A stretch of DNA of 64,000 bases, taken from Dipteris shenzhenensis. Its lineage: Eukaryota > Polypodiophyta > Polypodiopsida > Gleicheniales. Position 1 is the first letter of the stretch; each line of letters begins with the position of its first letter. A program made the translations under genes and the position numbers. The DNA lies in NCBI GenBank assembly GCA_047967505.1, contig CM106538.1; one strand, given 5' to 3'. Shown piece after piece: positions 54,935 through 64,000 of the stretch. The notes below the pieces were generated by a model, which worked only from the letters and a program-made list of their open reading frames with translations, ran no database searches and was not told where the DNA came from.

Positions 54935-56192
54935 CTAGTGCATGCACAAAAAAAACACATGGAAATTAATATTCTATTTGGATAATGAAAATTAATATTC
55001 TATTCAATCGGACTTAATAATCTATTTATGTAATGAAAACTTTTAGGTAGCCAATTTTGATTGAATTTTTGCAAAAGCTCATGACAAGGTTTCATGGAAT
55101 TACATAAGTCTTTGTATTTGTCTATGTAACTATATCCATACATAGATCTACAACCTTCCCTAGTTCCCTATTTCTATAGTTTCACGTGCCACCTAAAGGG
55201 ATTGCATGCCACATGACCTACCCTCTCCTATTTGTTTGATTGATTACACTTAGTCATGTACTCCTTGATGAGGTAGGATGTCGTTGGGATCATCCTATGC
55301 ACCTAGCGGTAGATGGGCCAAATGTGTGGCTATGCCTACAACAGTGCTATGTTGCAAATGCAACACATGCACTCCCTACATGCTCTAAGTTGCTCCACTC
55401 TTCAATGGAAGATGCACACAAAATAGTTATTTAACGGTGTTATTAAAAAAGGGATTTAGATACATCCTTGGTCTTATTTCATTTTCAAAGAAATTTCAAA
55501 CTTCGTGTTAAAGATGCTACACTTCCCTAATTTGAAAAATAATATAAAAACTACTTTAATCTCTTTTTTAAAATAAACGAAATAGATGATTTTAAAAAAC
55601 AAAATATATACGTTTTGACATTTAAATAAAAACTTCACTAACTTGAAAAATAATATAAAAGCTACTTTAAACTCTTATTTTCTTTTTTTTAATAGATGAT
55701 TTCTAAAAACAAAATTTAAACGTTTTTATATTTAATTCAAAACTTCACTAATTTAAAAAATAACATAAAAACTACTTTAATCTCTTTTTTTTTTAATAGA
55801 TGATTTTAAAAAACAAATATATTTATTTTTTGACATTTAAAAAAAAACTTCACTAACTTAAATAATATAAAAGCTACCTTAAACTCTTATTTTCTTTTTT
55901 TTTAAAATATGATTTTTAAAAATAAAATTTAAACATTTTTTTATTTAAATAAAAATAGCACTAATTTAAAAAATAACATAAAAACTACTTTAATCTCCTT
56001 TTTTAAAATAGATGATTTTAAAAAATAAAATATATACATTTTCACTTTAAAAAAAAAAACTTACGTAATAAAAAAAATAAATTAAAAAAACTTTAAAATG
56101 CATTTGAAATTTTAAAATATTTTACAATTAAATTAGATATTCCTATAAACTAAAATTTCACAAAAAAAAAAGCTACATTAAAAAAACCTTAC
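54935..56192 (-). other. RING gene intron 1, AT-rich with tandem repeats
   Basis: 55488-56100 consists of about five units of 105-113 bp: AAAATAATATAAAA(A/G)CTACTTTAA, TAGATGATTTxxAAAAAC and AAACTTCACTAA. Two alternating forms occur, ACTACTTTAATCTCT and GCTACTTTAAACTCTT. AT content is very high. 54960-55440 holds no recognisable feature. Confidence 0.6.
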
Positions 56193-56281
56193 CTGGAATC
56201 CCTCGCTCCGTCCATCTTCGTCGTTGTCCATCGGTCCTTGTCTGTCGCTGCCACAATTCCGTCGAGCTCTCGCAAATCCAT
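56193..56281 (-). pseudogene. RING gene exon 1
   Basis: ATG at 56281, 29 codons plus two bases, no stop, perfect donor AG|GTAAGG. Lies about 30 bp downstream of the likely transcription start and 60 bp below the TATA box. Confidence 0.65.
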
Positions 56282-56299
56282 CGATTTTGATGAGAAGGA

Positions 56300-56940
56300 G
56301 CTCGATCGAGGTTTGAAGAATGACGGGGGGTCCCTCTCTTTATATACAAAAATTTAGGGTTTCACTACCTTGATCGAGGTATTTCACATGCCACATACAC
56401 ATCGATCCATCATACCTCGATCGAGGTATAGACATGCCACGATACCTCGATCACATGCCACGATACCTCAATCAAGGTATTTGACATGCCTCATATACAT
56501 CGGTCCAGCATACCTTGATCGAGATTTTGACCTGCCACGATACCTCGATCGAGGTATGTCAGTTGCCAGCTGGATGCCACATACCTCGAACGTGGTATTG
56601 GATATGCTGCCAAGTCATCGGGCCAGCATACCTCGATTGAGGTATGTGGACTTGCCACAGTACGATCGAGGTATGTCATCTACCATGTCGGATGCCACAT
56701 ACCTCAATCGTGGTATTTGACACGATCGATGTCATCTATCCACGATACCTCAATCGAGGTATGTGGACTTGCCACAATACCTCGATCGAGGTATAGGTGG
56801 CTTGCCACGATACCTCGATCGAGGTATAGGCTCGGTTCGGTGAAAGAAAGTCTAGGACCTCGATCGAGGTATTGGCTTGGCTCGGTTGTCCTTGTGTGTG
56901 AATTTCATTGGAGACAATACCTCGATCGAGGTATTTCACA
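56300..56940. repeat. Right subterminal palindrome array (TACCTCGATCGAGGTA)
   Basis: About fifteen copies of ACCTCGATCGAGGT or close variants at 30-45-bp spacing, for example near 56369, 56415, 56463, 56541, 56629, 56749, 56780, 56811, 56855 and 56919. Many are preceded by TGCCACGA or TGCCACA and followed by TATxxxC. The full core is a 16-bp palindrome. Repeated open frames here (RSRY...) are artefacts of the unit. Confidence 0.85.
56339..56346 (-). promoter_or_regulatory. TATA box of the RING gene
   Basis: TATATAAA on the minus strand within GTATATAAAGAGAGGGACCC, 58 bp upstream of the ATG. It lies at the inner edge of the right palindrome array, so the array would act as the upstream region. 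Confidence 0.65.
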
Positions 56941-56995
56941 CCGAAGCAAAACCTTTGTATTTTCACTCGAGGGGGTGTCACACTCACCCGTCCGG

Positions 56996-57024
56996 AAGTG
57001 GACACCCTTAGCTTGCTACCTCCC
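56996..57024 (-). repeat. Right terminal inverted repeat
   Basis: AAGTGGACACCCTTAGCTTG then CTACCTCCC; inverted partner of 44380-44408. Followed by TAAG (57025-57028). Confidence 0.8.
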
Positions 57025-57600
57025 TAAGGTGGCATGGGTCCTCCATACACCACCCCTCCACCTAGGCGGTCCCCACGCCTGCATTTAGTGAGATATGGCC
57101 CAAGGACCATGGGAGAAGTAATATAAAATAGGTGGAGATGGATATTATATTGGATTATTCCCTCCATGTAGGATAGGCCGATGTGGTGGGGGGTATAGAA
57201 AGTCCAAGAATGCAAGTTAAATAATGGGAAAGTAGGATGAGGTGGCAAGATTCCTTGTGCCAACCCTCCACTTGTCCTCCTAGATGTTTGAACGTATTAT
57301 AAAATTGGGAAGAGGCCAAGGGAGTATCTTAGACTTGGGATATGGGGGTTGATATATGTGGAAAAATGAGGCAAAGGGTTGTCACACACAATTGAGAGTG
57401 CATAACTGCCTAGCCCACATGGGACACTCTTCCAGACACACCATGCATGTGGGAGGATGCATTTATTGGGAGAGACCCCCTCTCTTCGCTATAAAAGGAG
57501 GGGGCTATTCCTTGATGGAACACGCTCATTCTTGTAAAGCCACCTAGTTAGTAGTTTGATTTCTTCCCCCCCATCCTTCCTTTCAAATAAAGCATGACCC
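57025..57600 (+). repeat. LTR part right of the transposon (promoter and R-U5)
   Basis: Has LTR promoter layout: CTTCGCTATAAAAGGAGGGG (TATA at about 57492-57499), CTCATTCTTGTAAAGCC and an AATAAA within TTTCAAATAAAGCATGACC (about 57581-57599). Interpreted as the continuation of the element 4 LTR whose first 200 bp are at 44178-44379. The downstream limit is uncertain. Confidence 0.5.
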
Positions 57601-57828
57601 TCCTCCCTTGATGTCTCCATCTCTACATTCCTCGTCCCATTATGTACATGCTCCTCTTTCCCCTCTCCCTCTTCCCTTGTGCCATAGTCTCCCTCTTCAT
57701 TCCCACCCCTCTTAATCCCTTTTCCCCACCCATGTTAATGCTTCTCCCCTCACGTTCCCTTTTCCTACATGGCCCTCGAGTGTCGCCATGCCTAGCGTCT
57801 AGCCTCTTGTCTCGAATTCTTTTCTAGT
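57601..57828. other. Pyrimidine-rich sequence, no gene
   Basis: CT-rich on the plus strand, no recognisable feature. Confidence 0.4.
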
Positions 57829-58176
57829 TAATAGTACCAACCAACCAAACCAATTTGGAGTAATACATGAACCTGTACAATGACTTATTAAGATGTTTCT
57901 GAATCTGTTTTCACATGCTATTTTCTTAGTGGCTCTTTTTTGTTTGTGATAGGGTATTTTTTTAAAGGGCCTCACCCATGCTCTAAGAGTGCTTGACTGG
58001 GTATGGTTGTAAGCTAGGGTTAAGTTCAAAGAGAAACTAGACACCTTTTCATAACAAAAATTAAGTACAACACGTGTGAGTACTACTTGCTATGTCTCTC
58101 ATGAAGAATCAAGATGTAACAATGGGCCAGAATAAATAACAAGGGCGCACATCATGTGCTCGGATAGCACTGCTTT

Positions 58177-58220
<44 letters not shown>

Positions 58221-58939
58221 CCGGGGGGAGAGAAAGAAAAGAAATAAATTTATTAAAAGTCTTCGAAAGACCAAAAGGGTCTTTAAGACTAATAAAGAAA
58301 CTGGTACAATGAGCTGAGGGTGGAGCAAGCATCAGCACCCATGGTGAGTACAAATAGAAACCCAAAGTCCTGAATCATAATGGCATCAGTACACGGTGAG
58401 AGTTCTCTGGGCTCTCGGAGTGGGAACAAAAAGAACCATCAACTCTAGGAGGGGGGCGTCAATGTACAAGGTTGATGTGTCCATGATAGGTCTGTAGCAA
58501 CTATCAACAAGTGTGGTCCGTTGTGGTCTCTTGACTATAGCCCTGCAACGAACGATTGCTACCATCATTCCTGTGGGTTGGTCCCTAGTTTGGTGAATGG
58601 CAAAGGGAGGTCCCCAAGTGTGATATGTGCCTCTGTTGCATGCGGGTCTGGAGTGTCTCTAGCTCTGGCTTGGGTCTTTGAGGTTGCCCTCTCCATGGGT
58701 CTGCCAGTCGGTGCTATCTGGTTGGAAAAATTCAGTGATCATGCTCTGATTAGGGTCTGGCTATGTGTCATGTCTCTACATGTTCTAAGCAACTGCTCCC
58801 TATGTTGGACAACCTCATGGATGAAGGCCACCAGGAATCTCTGGTTTAGGTAGGATAGGAGGCTAGATAAAGGTCCATGACCATGTCTGAAAAGGCAGTA
58901 GTAGTGACCTTTGATCTCATAGGCACTCCCTAGGTATGC

Positions 58940-58987
<48 letters not shown>

Positions 58988-59902
58988 TCTTAGGCGATGA
59001 GTGTCCAAAATTGATTGGGAGAAGACTTTTATGAAAATGTTAGTAGAGTGGCTACCTTGCAAGGCATCGCTTTAACGAAAGAGTAGTAACTCTAGACATG
59101 CTCTTTGAATGTCAAATTTGACTAAGGTGGAAAATGGCGATACGATCGTATTTCTTACTTGAGAGCCATCTTTCGGTACGCTGCCTTTATTTGCTGTTCA
59201 GATGCATCTTGAGGGACATTCAAGACTTCGTATGGATCCCTTCTCAGCTTTGAAGAAGTGACTACATCTTCCTCTGATGTGCCGAATTAGATGGTCAAAA
59301 TATATTACGTGCTTTTGAGGTGTCGAATAGAACACAAAGTTTTTAGTTGTGCCTAGATTCGTCTGGCATCAGTAGCCCACTGATACATCAGAATCCGCAG
59401 GCAGAGATCAACATCAAGCTTTGGCTTTGATGCCACTTGAAGCTCTAAAAAATGAATGGTATTCTTGAGAGGAATCTCGATAAACAACTCCCAAATGGAT
59501 GCTGTGGTTACGCTGCAATCCTCTGCGTCATTAAAGAGAGAGGTTGTGTGTTGAAAGACTTCCATGGAGCATTTATTGACAAAAGGTGTGGAAACGAAGC
59601 GTGTACTCTAAGTGAATATGATAGCGAGTATTGTTGCGAGAGCATAGACACAATCGCCATAGCATGCGGCAACTAGTCATGTCTTGTGCGAGCAACGAGT
59701 CACGCATGCTGAATATCTCCATAGCTAGAAGCTCCTCGGCCTCATAAATTCTTGATTCAAATCATTTGCTTCAAATTCAACTTCCTAAGCTTAATACCTC
59801 CAAGATCCTCAAGCCCAAAGCTCCATATCACCAAGCACCTCAGAGCTTCAATATTGATGCTCCATAGCATCTGAAGTCATCTTGGGTTTTGGAGCTATCA
59901 TG
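57829..59902 (-). repeat. Repeat copy C: carries a broken exon 1 of the ARG1-like gene
   Basis: Matches copy B (38160-40345) over nearly its whole length and copy A (24549-25460) over 59103-59902. The exon-1 segment (59156-59280, minus) keeps LRRDPYEVLNV and AAYRKMALK with the normal donor CTCAAGTAAG, but the start codon region is deleted. (GA)n runs at about 58181-58210 and 58940-58984. Also holds the QSMITEFF fragment (58760-58735, minus). Confidence 0.8.
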
Positions 59903-60080
59903 GATCGTGTCGCGACATGATTATGGGGTAATCCTACTCCATGGAGAGACCTCTCGGATTGGATGAATGGGATAATAGTACCTCTTGAGGCCACTTACCT
60001 TGAGATGGCAGAACCCCCAAATGTCTACCAACACTTTCCTAAAATACTATCAAAAAATTTGGCCAGTACGTTGAAAGTGT
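59903..60080. other. No gene recognised
   Basis: Junction between copy C and the Ty3-like polyprotein remnant. TCGTGTCGCGACATGA at 59904-59919 contains a short inverted repeat. Confidence 0.3.
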
Positions 60081-61230
60081 CGACACCAGCCCAGTACTTC
60101 CCATCTGCTACCAAAATAAGAGTGTGATTGCTGCAACCTTGGATGGAGGAGCGGGTGTAAGCATAGTCACTAAGCAATGTTGGACCAAGTGGGGATGACC
60201 TAAGATGGATAGCACAAACCTTATAGTCAAATTGGCTTATGGAGCAATAGCCCAACCGGTAGGATTTCTAATGAACTTAAAAAACCAACTAGATGGCCAT
60301 GAGATCATATTTGGTAGACATTTCATGTGTACTAAAGGATCGATCTCCATGACTGGAGCTCGAATAGAATATATTTAAGTAAGGACGAGCACATCATGAG
60401 GGTCAATCTCCAAACATGGAAGGCTCACCCTATGTCCAAAAATCTATTCCTACTTGAATCTAACACTAGGAATAGGTCAACATTAATAAATGCATTCAAA
60501 GCTTATAAGAAAGTGGAAAACATGAAGAGTCTTAAAGATTCTTGATATGCTCCTTTACATGAGTGAGAAGACTCACCAAATTGGATGCATACATTGGTCA
60601 TAATAAATCTGCCAACTACTAAAGGAACTTAGACGATGCACCTTGACACTGATAAACCTACTACCACTACACCTATTTACACCATAAGAGTGGTACTATT
60701 AATGAAATTGAACCTACAATTAACTCCATTGATACTAAGGAGATAGATATTACTCCATCTCAACTTTGGTAGATCTGACATCAACAAGTTTGAATACAGG
60801 CCCTGGAAGATGGTTGAGTGAGCAACAACCTCGTCTCTTGAGAGGCATTGAAACATCTAGGCCATGTAATGCTTGAACTTTGTGGTTTTGAAACTCAATC
60901 CATAGGAGGTATCTCAATAAAGGTTGTTGGTTCTTTAATGATGTATTTTCCATGGACAATCACATTGTTCCTTGCAAGTTTTTTGTAACTCTTGTAGGTA
61001 CCTTAATAGTAGTAGCAATTCTTGGTAGAAGTTGGATCCAATTCACTTCTAGAGGGTCATTTGGTGATGAATCAACCCATAAAGATGTCCATTACCACAT
61101 GGACCAACATTCAAGCATCGACCTCAACATCTCTTCCTCTACAAAAGCCACACCAAGCAAAGATGACAAAGAAGAAGAGCAGCCAAGCAAATGTGGGTTT
61201 GAAAGGATCCCAAGGGTACTTTGAAGGTGA
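60081..61230 (+). pseudogene. Ty3-like protease remnant
   Basis: Frame pieces VIAATLDGGAGVSIVTKQCW (about 60120-60180), DSTNLIVKLAYGAIAQPVGF and NQLDGHEIIFGRHFMC, followed further down by MDNHIVPCKFFVTLVGTL and VVAILGRSWIQFTSRG (60952-61050). The LDxGAG...PVG...GH.I...ILGRxW order is that of the retropepsin-like domain of a Ty3 clade. The D-S-G triplet reads D-G-G. The two halves are separated by decayed sequence. Low conservation, family-level call only. Confidence 0.5.
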
Positions 61231-62466
61231 ATCATAGATTTGGATTCCAACGAATGCTTAACATCAAAGTCACCCCATCATGTAAACAAGAAATCTCAAC
61301 GTCAAAGAAAAAAATGATGCCATCCAACAAGGAAGGTACAATACCTTGGGTTACCACAACATTGCTAGAGGCCCAAGGATATTACCTTGGAAACATGTAT
61401 ATTTGGATACCCAAGGTAATAGGTGTAACAAGATCACCTTCATCATCTTCAAGCAACAATGATAATGTGCTCTAAAAAGAGTAGAATAAAGATTCTAAAA
61501 GAATGGAGGCCAAATCCTCTAAAATCGTCATCATCAACAAATGAGGGGCAACCATCAAATTCAAGCCTACCGATGATAAAAAATCAAAGTAAATATTGGA
61601 GAGTAAAACCACAAGGACCTATCTTGAAAAAGGTAGAACCACAAGAACCTGCTTGTAAGGACAATGGATAAGCACGAAGACAGGAGGATCACACACAAAG
61701 GACATCCTCTACCTCCTATCAAGTAGTTACACAAGAACCTGTTTAAAAAGAGAGAAAGTAACATAGGAATAGACTCAACCACTAGCCTATCAAAACGTCC
61801 TTGTATTCATTGCATCATCTTCATGACAAACAGAAGCTACACAAGAAAATGTTTCCAAAAACGAGATAGTAGCACAAGAACTTGCCATGAAAAGAATGGG
61901 ATCTACTTTGGGAGATACACAAGAATCTTCCTTAGTGAGAAATTCAACATCAATATTCATGGCACCTACACCAAAACCTGTCACACAAACTATGCCATAC
62001 ATGGTGGAAGTCATGCAAGAACCTTCCAATGTGAATGATGAATTATATTCATTGATAACTTTCTCAACAAAAATAGAAGATCTCCGAGACGTTGCAGTCC
62101 TACTCACATTTGCTACAAAGAACATATATCACTTTATTACAAGGATACAATGAATTAGGAACCTGTAAGAGGATGTAATTGACAAAGATACAAGAAGTTG
62201 GGATCAGGAAGTAACTATTGCAGCCCAAGGATATTATGATTGCAACACTCAAATGTGGATCCCTAAGCCTCATCAACACAACAACCCACCTTCTCTTATT
62301 TTGCCTGAAAGGCAACTTCATCCCTCTATAGCCATAATAGTTAGAGTGGAGACCCTAAAAGTTTGAGCCTACAATACCAACAGTGAAGAATACACTGGCA
62401 GTAGCTACATGCGAACCTGCTCCTAAAAATGGAGTAGTGACACAAGAACCTACTGCAGAGAGAAGC
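61231..62466 (+). pseudogene. Decayed repeat-containing polyprotein segment
   Basis: Broken plus-strand frames with recurrent peptides: VTQEP / CEP-APKNGVVTQEP (62383-62450) and several QEP/QEL units back to 61620, and two copies of QGYYxxNxxxWIPK (61373-61420 and 62225-62265). CACAAGAACCT recurs as the DNA-level signature (61735, 61882, 62440 among others). Could be the spacer of the Ty3-like element starting at 60.1 kb. I do not recognise a domain. Confidence 0.4.
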
Positions 62467-63030
62467 CTACCAATGAGGTCTGATATAGAAGTGCGTCCTA
62501 GTGTTGATTCCCTCGAATATAGGAACAACATTGATCATGCTTACTACCCACATCAGGTAGACCAAGGACCATCTGTTCTCAAGAAACTGATGTAGTGCTT
62601 CAACATTCAAGTGACCAAAACCAAAATTCCATAGGTCACGGTGAAGGGAGGACATGACCAAGGAAAGAGCGGACAAGGCATAAATCTCTTGATTCACCAT
62701 ACTAGTTTGAACTTGGCTGGTAGCTTTATCCATGACCTCCACAAAGTGTTCATCGAATAGGATAGTAGGTAGCAATCTCATACGTAGACAATAGATTAAA
62801 GCCAAGGGAGGGAAGAAACAGTACCCTGGGAGAGTGCATCCCTCCTTTGCTATTGGGGATAATGTCGAGATTGCCTTCATCACATACTTTAATGATAGAA
62901 TTATAACTGATACAAATATCCCCCCTTGAAATCACAAAATTTGTGAATATGATTGGAGAAGGGCTCATGTTATGAGATGCCCCACTTAGAACAATCCAAG
63001 TCCTGGAATCTTTAGCTTGAAGAGCCATGA
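62467..63030 (-). pseudogene. Ty1/copia protease and pre-integrase remnant
   Basis: Minus strand. Protease region SRTWIVLSGASHNMSPSPII (active D of DSGAS replaced by L), then VLFLPSLGFNLLSTYEIATY. The GAG-pre-integrase part is LYALSALS-like with DLWNFGFGHLNVEALHQFLE (62680-62620), matching the LWHxRxGHxN family motif. The frame decays before the integrase core. Lies downstream of the gag at 63.1-63.9 kb in normal copia order. Confidence 0.75.
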
Positions 63031-63935
63031 CTCCCTCTCTAATAGAGGAAGCCAGAGAATCAATAATTTCAATGTGAAAATAGGCAACAGTAATGGCTAT
63101 AGAGGAGGAACTGGTACCCTTATTGGTTGTCCATAGGGGGCACTTCCTCTAGTAGTGGCCTTTTTTGCCACAATGATTACGTCAACGCTCCACCTTGAGT
63201 GCTTCCTTCTCTGCTTCTGTCCTCATATCAGGGGTCCAACAACTTTGATTCTTTCCTTGCTCTGTGGAGCTAGTAGATCATCGGAGCCACCACTATGGGA
63301 GGAAGTCTGAAATCTCTCCTCTTGATCTAGCACCATTGGTACCAAATTCTTCCCAGGTCAAGGTGTTCCTGCCGCTAGTGATTAATGACAAATAGAAGGT
63401 ATACTACTATGAAGTCAAGTGAGAGATTAGGGTAATGGCCATATCCTTGGAGGAAATTTCTTTTCCAGCTTGACGAATCTCTTGTTGAAGTTCTTAAAGC
63501 TTATTGATATGCTCCCGCATTGATCAAGACTTGGTAGGACCCAACAACCACATCTAAACTTCAAGAGAAACCCTCTTTATGGGGGAAGTCCTATTATATA
63601 AGAGTGTCAAGTGTTCCCAAATACTTTTGGCAACCGTCATATGCTTTACATTATTTATAATTTGAGGAGTACAATTCAAAAAAAATGAAAGAATGTACCC
63701 TTGCATTGACTCTGTCCTAGAGCTGAGCCAAATACTTGATCTAGGATACTTAAAACCTTTGCAAGGGTGTATGGCCGTTCGACACCCACCAGAATGAAGT
63801 CTGGTAAGTCATAGGACTAAAATGGACTCCATTATGACATGCCAAACACCATAGTTGCTCCTATCTAGCTGACTATCTACAAGAACATGGGTAATACTAG
63901 AATCTTTACCTTATTCTCTGCCATCTCTATTAGGG
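63031..63935 (-). pseudogene. Ty1/copia gag remnant
   Basis: Minus strand, UBN2-type gag: QLDRSNYGVWHVIMESILVL, HMTVAKSIWEHLTLLYN, ELQQEIRQAGKEISSKDMAI and NTLTWEEF, the LTxEE motif. A damaged zinc knuckle NHCGKKGHYxRKCP lies at about 63190-63140 (first Cys codon reads TGA). Several stops, including TAG codons. The 5' end and LTR would lie beyond the window edge. Confidence 0.75.
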
Positions 63936-64000
63936 AAACCATTTGGATAGAAGTGGAATAAACGAGCGAAGTTGGGGGGAGGGTAAGAGAAAGAGGTATG

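Larger units (their letters stand above)
52981..56281 (-). pseudogene. RING-H2 / coiled-coil protein gene, three exons, disrupted
   Basis: Minus strand. Exon 1 is 56281-56193 (MDLRELDGIVAATDKDRW), exon 2 is 54934-54103 and exon 3 is 53983-52981. Exon 1 ends AG|GTAAGG and exon 2 begins CTAG|C; phase 2 is kept. Exon 2 ends AAG|GTTAGT, phase 0, and exon 3 starts ACAG|GATGTGG. Order: helical region (VRMQIAILRAEMRALQDARA), HPVIAAHIYSRYLAANGGRL, a PPPPPP/Ser-Thr linker, coiled coils (DARIAELEALLAKSR; QLEVDLEEQRIWTCIAYHQA), a RING-H2 finger (53739-53620: CVLC-x13-CGHITHLHC ... CLIC), then an acidic Gln/Glu-rich tail ending SDSDSG and TGA. All eight zinc ligands are present. RING-H2 proteins of this layout are usually ubiquitin ligases; function here is inferred. 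Nine in-frame stops (TAG or TGA only), a 14-bp duplication at about 53949-53976 and one further shift before the RING disable it. Confidence 0.68.
44380..57024. mobile_element. Candidate two-gene DNA transposon, 12,645 bp
   Basis: Both ends carry the same 29-bp sequence in inverted orientation (44380-44408 and 56996-57024; one mismatch by eye), flanked by TAAG on both sides (44376-44379 and 57025-57028). Inside are a plus-strand transposase-like gene at 46.26-49.2 kb, a minus-strand RING-H2 gene at 52.98-56.28 kb, and a 186-bp satellite between the two 3' ends. Palindromic CCTCGATCGAGG arrays sit near both ends and a GCCACRTCA array on the left. The two TATA boxes lie next to the subterminal arrays, so transcription runs inward from both ends. 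The 4-bp duplication is short, and the superfamily is not one I can name. All reading frames are broken, so this copy is non-autonomous today. Confidence 0.75.

Noticed and set aside
44380-57024. CACTA (En/Spm) or Mutator assignment of the 12.6-kb element
   Set aside because: Ends start GGGARGTAGC, not CACTA; the flank repeat is 4 bp, not 3 or 9; the encoded protein has no TNPD or MURA signature that I can see.
1-64000. Organellar or bacterial origin
   Set aside because: Spliceosomal introns, LTR retrotransposons, LINEs and TATA-type promoters throughout; no organellar genes.
1-64000. tRNA or rRNA genes
   Set aside because: No cloverleaf with A/B boxes or rRNA core sequence noticed; the only tRNA-related sequence is the primer-binding site at 12140.

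Overview
This window is nuclear DNA from a land plant with a large, repeat-rich genome. Three things point there. A multi-exon ARG1-type DnaJ gene is spread over at least 17 kb by intron expansion. Most of the remaining sequence is decayed retrotransposons (LINE, Ty3/gypsy, Ty1/copia). A PPR pseudogene carries repeated MYGKCG-type motifs. The PPR style and the transposase family found here are what I would expect of a fern or other non-seed plant, but the lineage is an inference. No rRNA, tRNA, CRISPR array or prokaryotic operon is visible.

Layout, 1-25 kb: a broken LINE (1-1.09 kb), an LTR-like block (1.3-2.0 kb) and a Ty3/gypsy gag-pol pseudogene (2.9-6.6 kb). Next comes the minus-strand ARG1-like gene: exons 10 to 7 lie at 7.3-8.2 kb and exons 6 to 1 at 20.2-24.7 kb. 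Ten exons were placed by homology and splice phase; nine have exact boundaries. The 12-kb intron 6 holds nested retroelements: a copia gag remnant interrupted by a chromodomain Ty3 element with paired LTRs and a CAAAG target duplication (11.6-18.0 kb). Intron 1 holds LINE endonuclease remnants.

Layout, 25-44 kb: a PPR pseudogene (26.8-28.2 kb), a satellite-like array (29.6-30.9 kb), degenerate repeats (34.6-35.2 kb), and a Tat/Athila-like Ty3 gag (35.6-37.1 kb) and pol (40.5-44.2 kb). Gag and pol are separated by a repeat carrying a broken copy of the ARG1-like gene's first exon. A second such copy lies at 57.8-59.9 kb.

Layout, 44-57 kb, the most interesting part: a candidate DNA transposon of 12,645 bp with 29-bp terminal inverted repeats and a possible TAAG target duplication, apparently inserted in an LTR. 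It carries (i) a plus-strand gene for a DDE-like transposase candidate of the HGKGxxDGxG type, with one 90-bp intron; (ii) a minus-strand, three-exon RING-H2/coiled-coil gene with a TATA box at the opposite end; (iii) fifteen units of a 186-bp satellite between these convergent genes; and (iv) arrays of the palindrome CCTCGATCGAGG near both ends, plus a GCCACRTCA motif array on the left. Both genes are disrupted only by C-to-T type stops (TAG and TGA, no TAA seen) and short indels, so the copy is dead but readable.

Layout, 57-64 kb: the rest of the LTR, the second exon-1-bearing repeat, a decayed Ty3-like polyprotein with short peptide repeats (60.1-62.5 kb) and a minus-strand Ty1/copia gag-protease remnant (62.5-63.9 kb).
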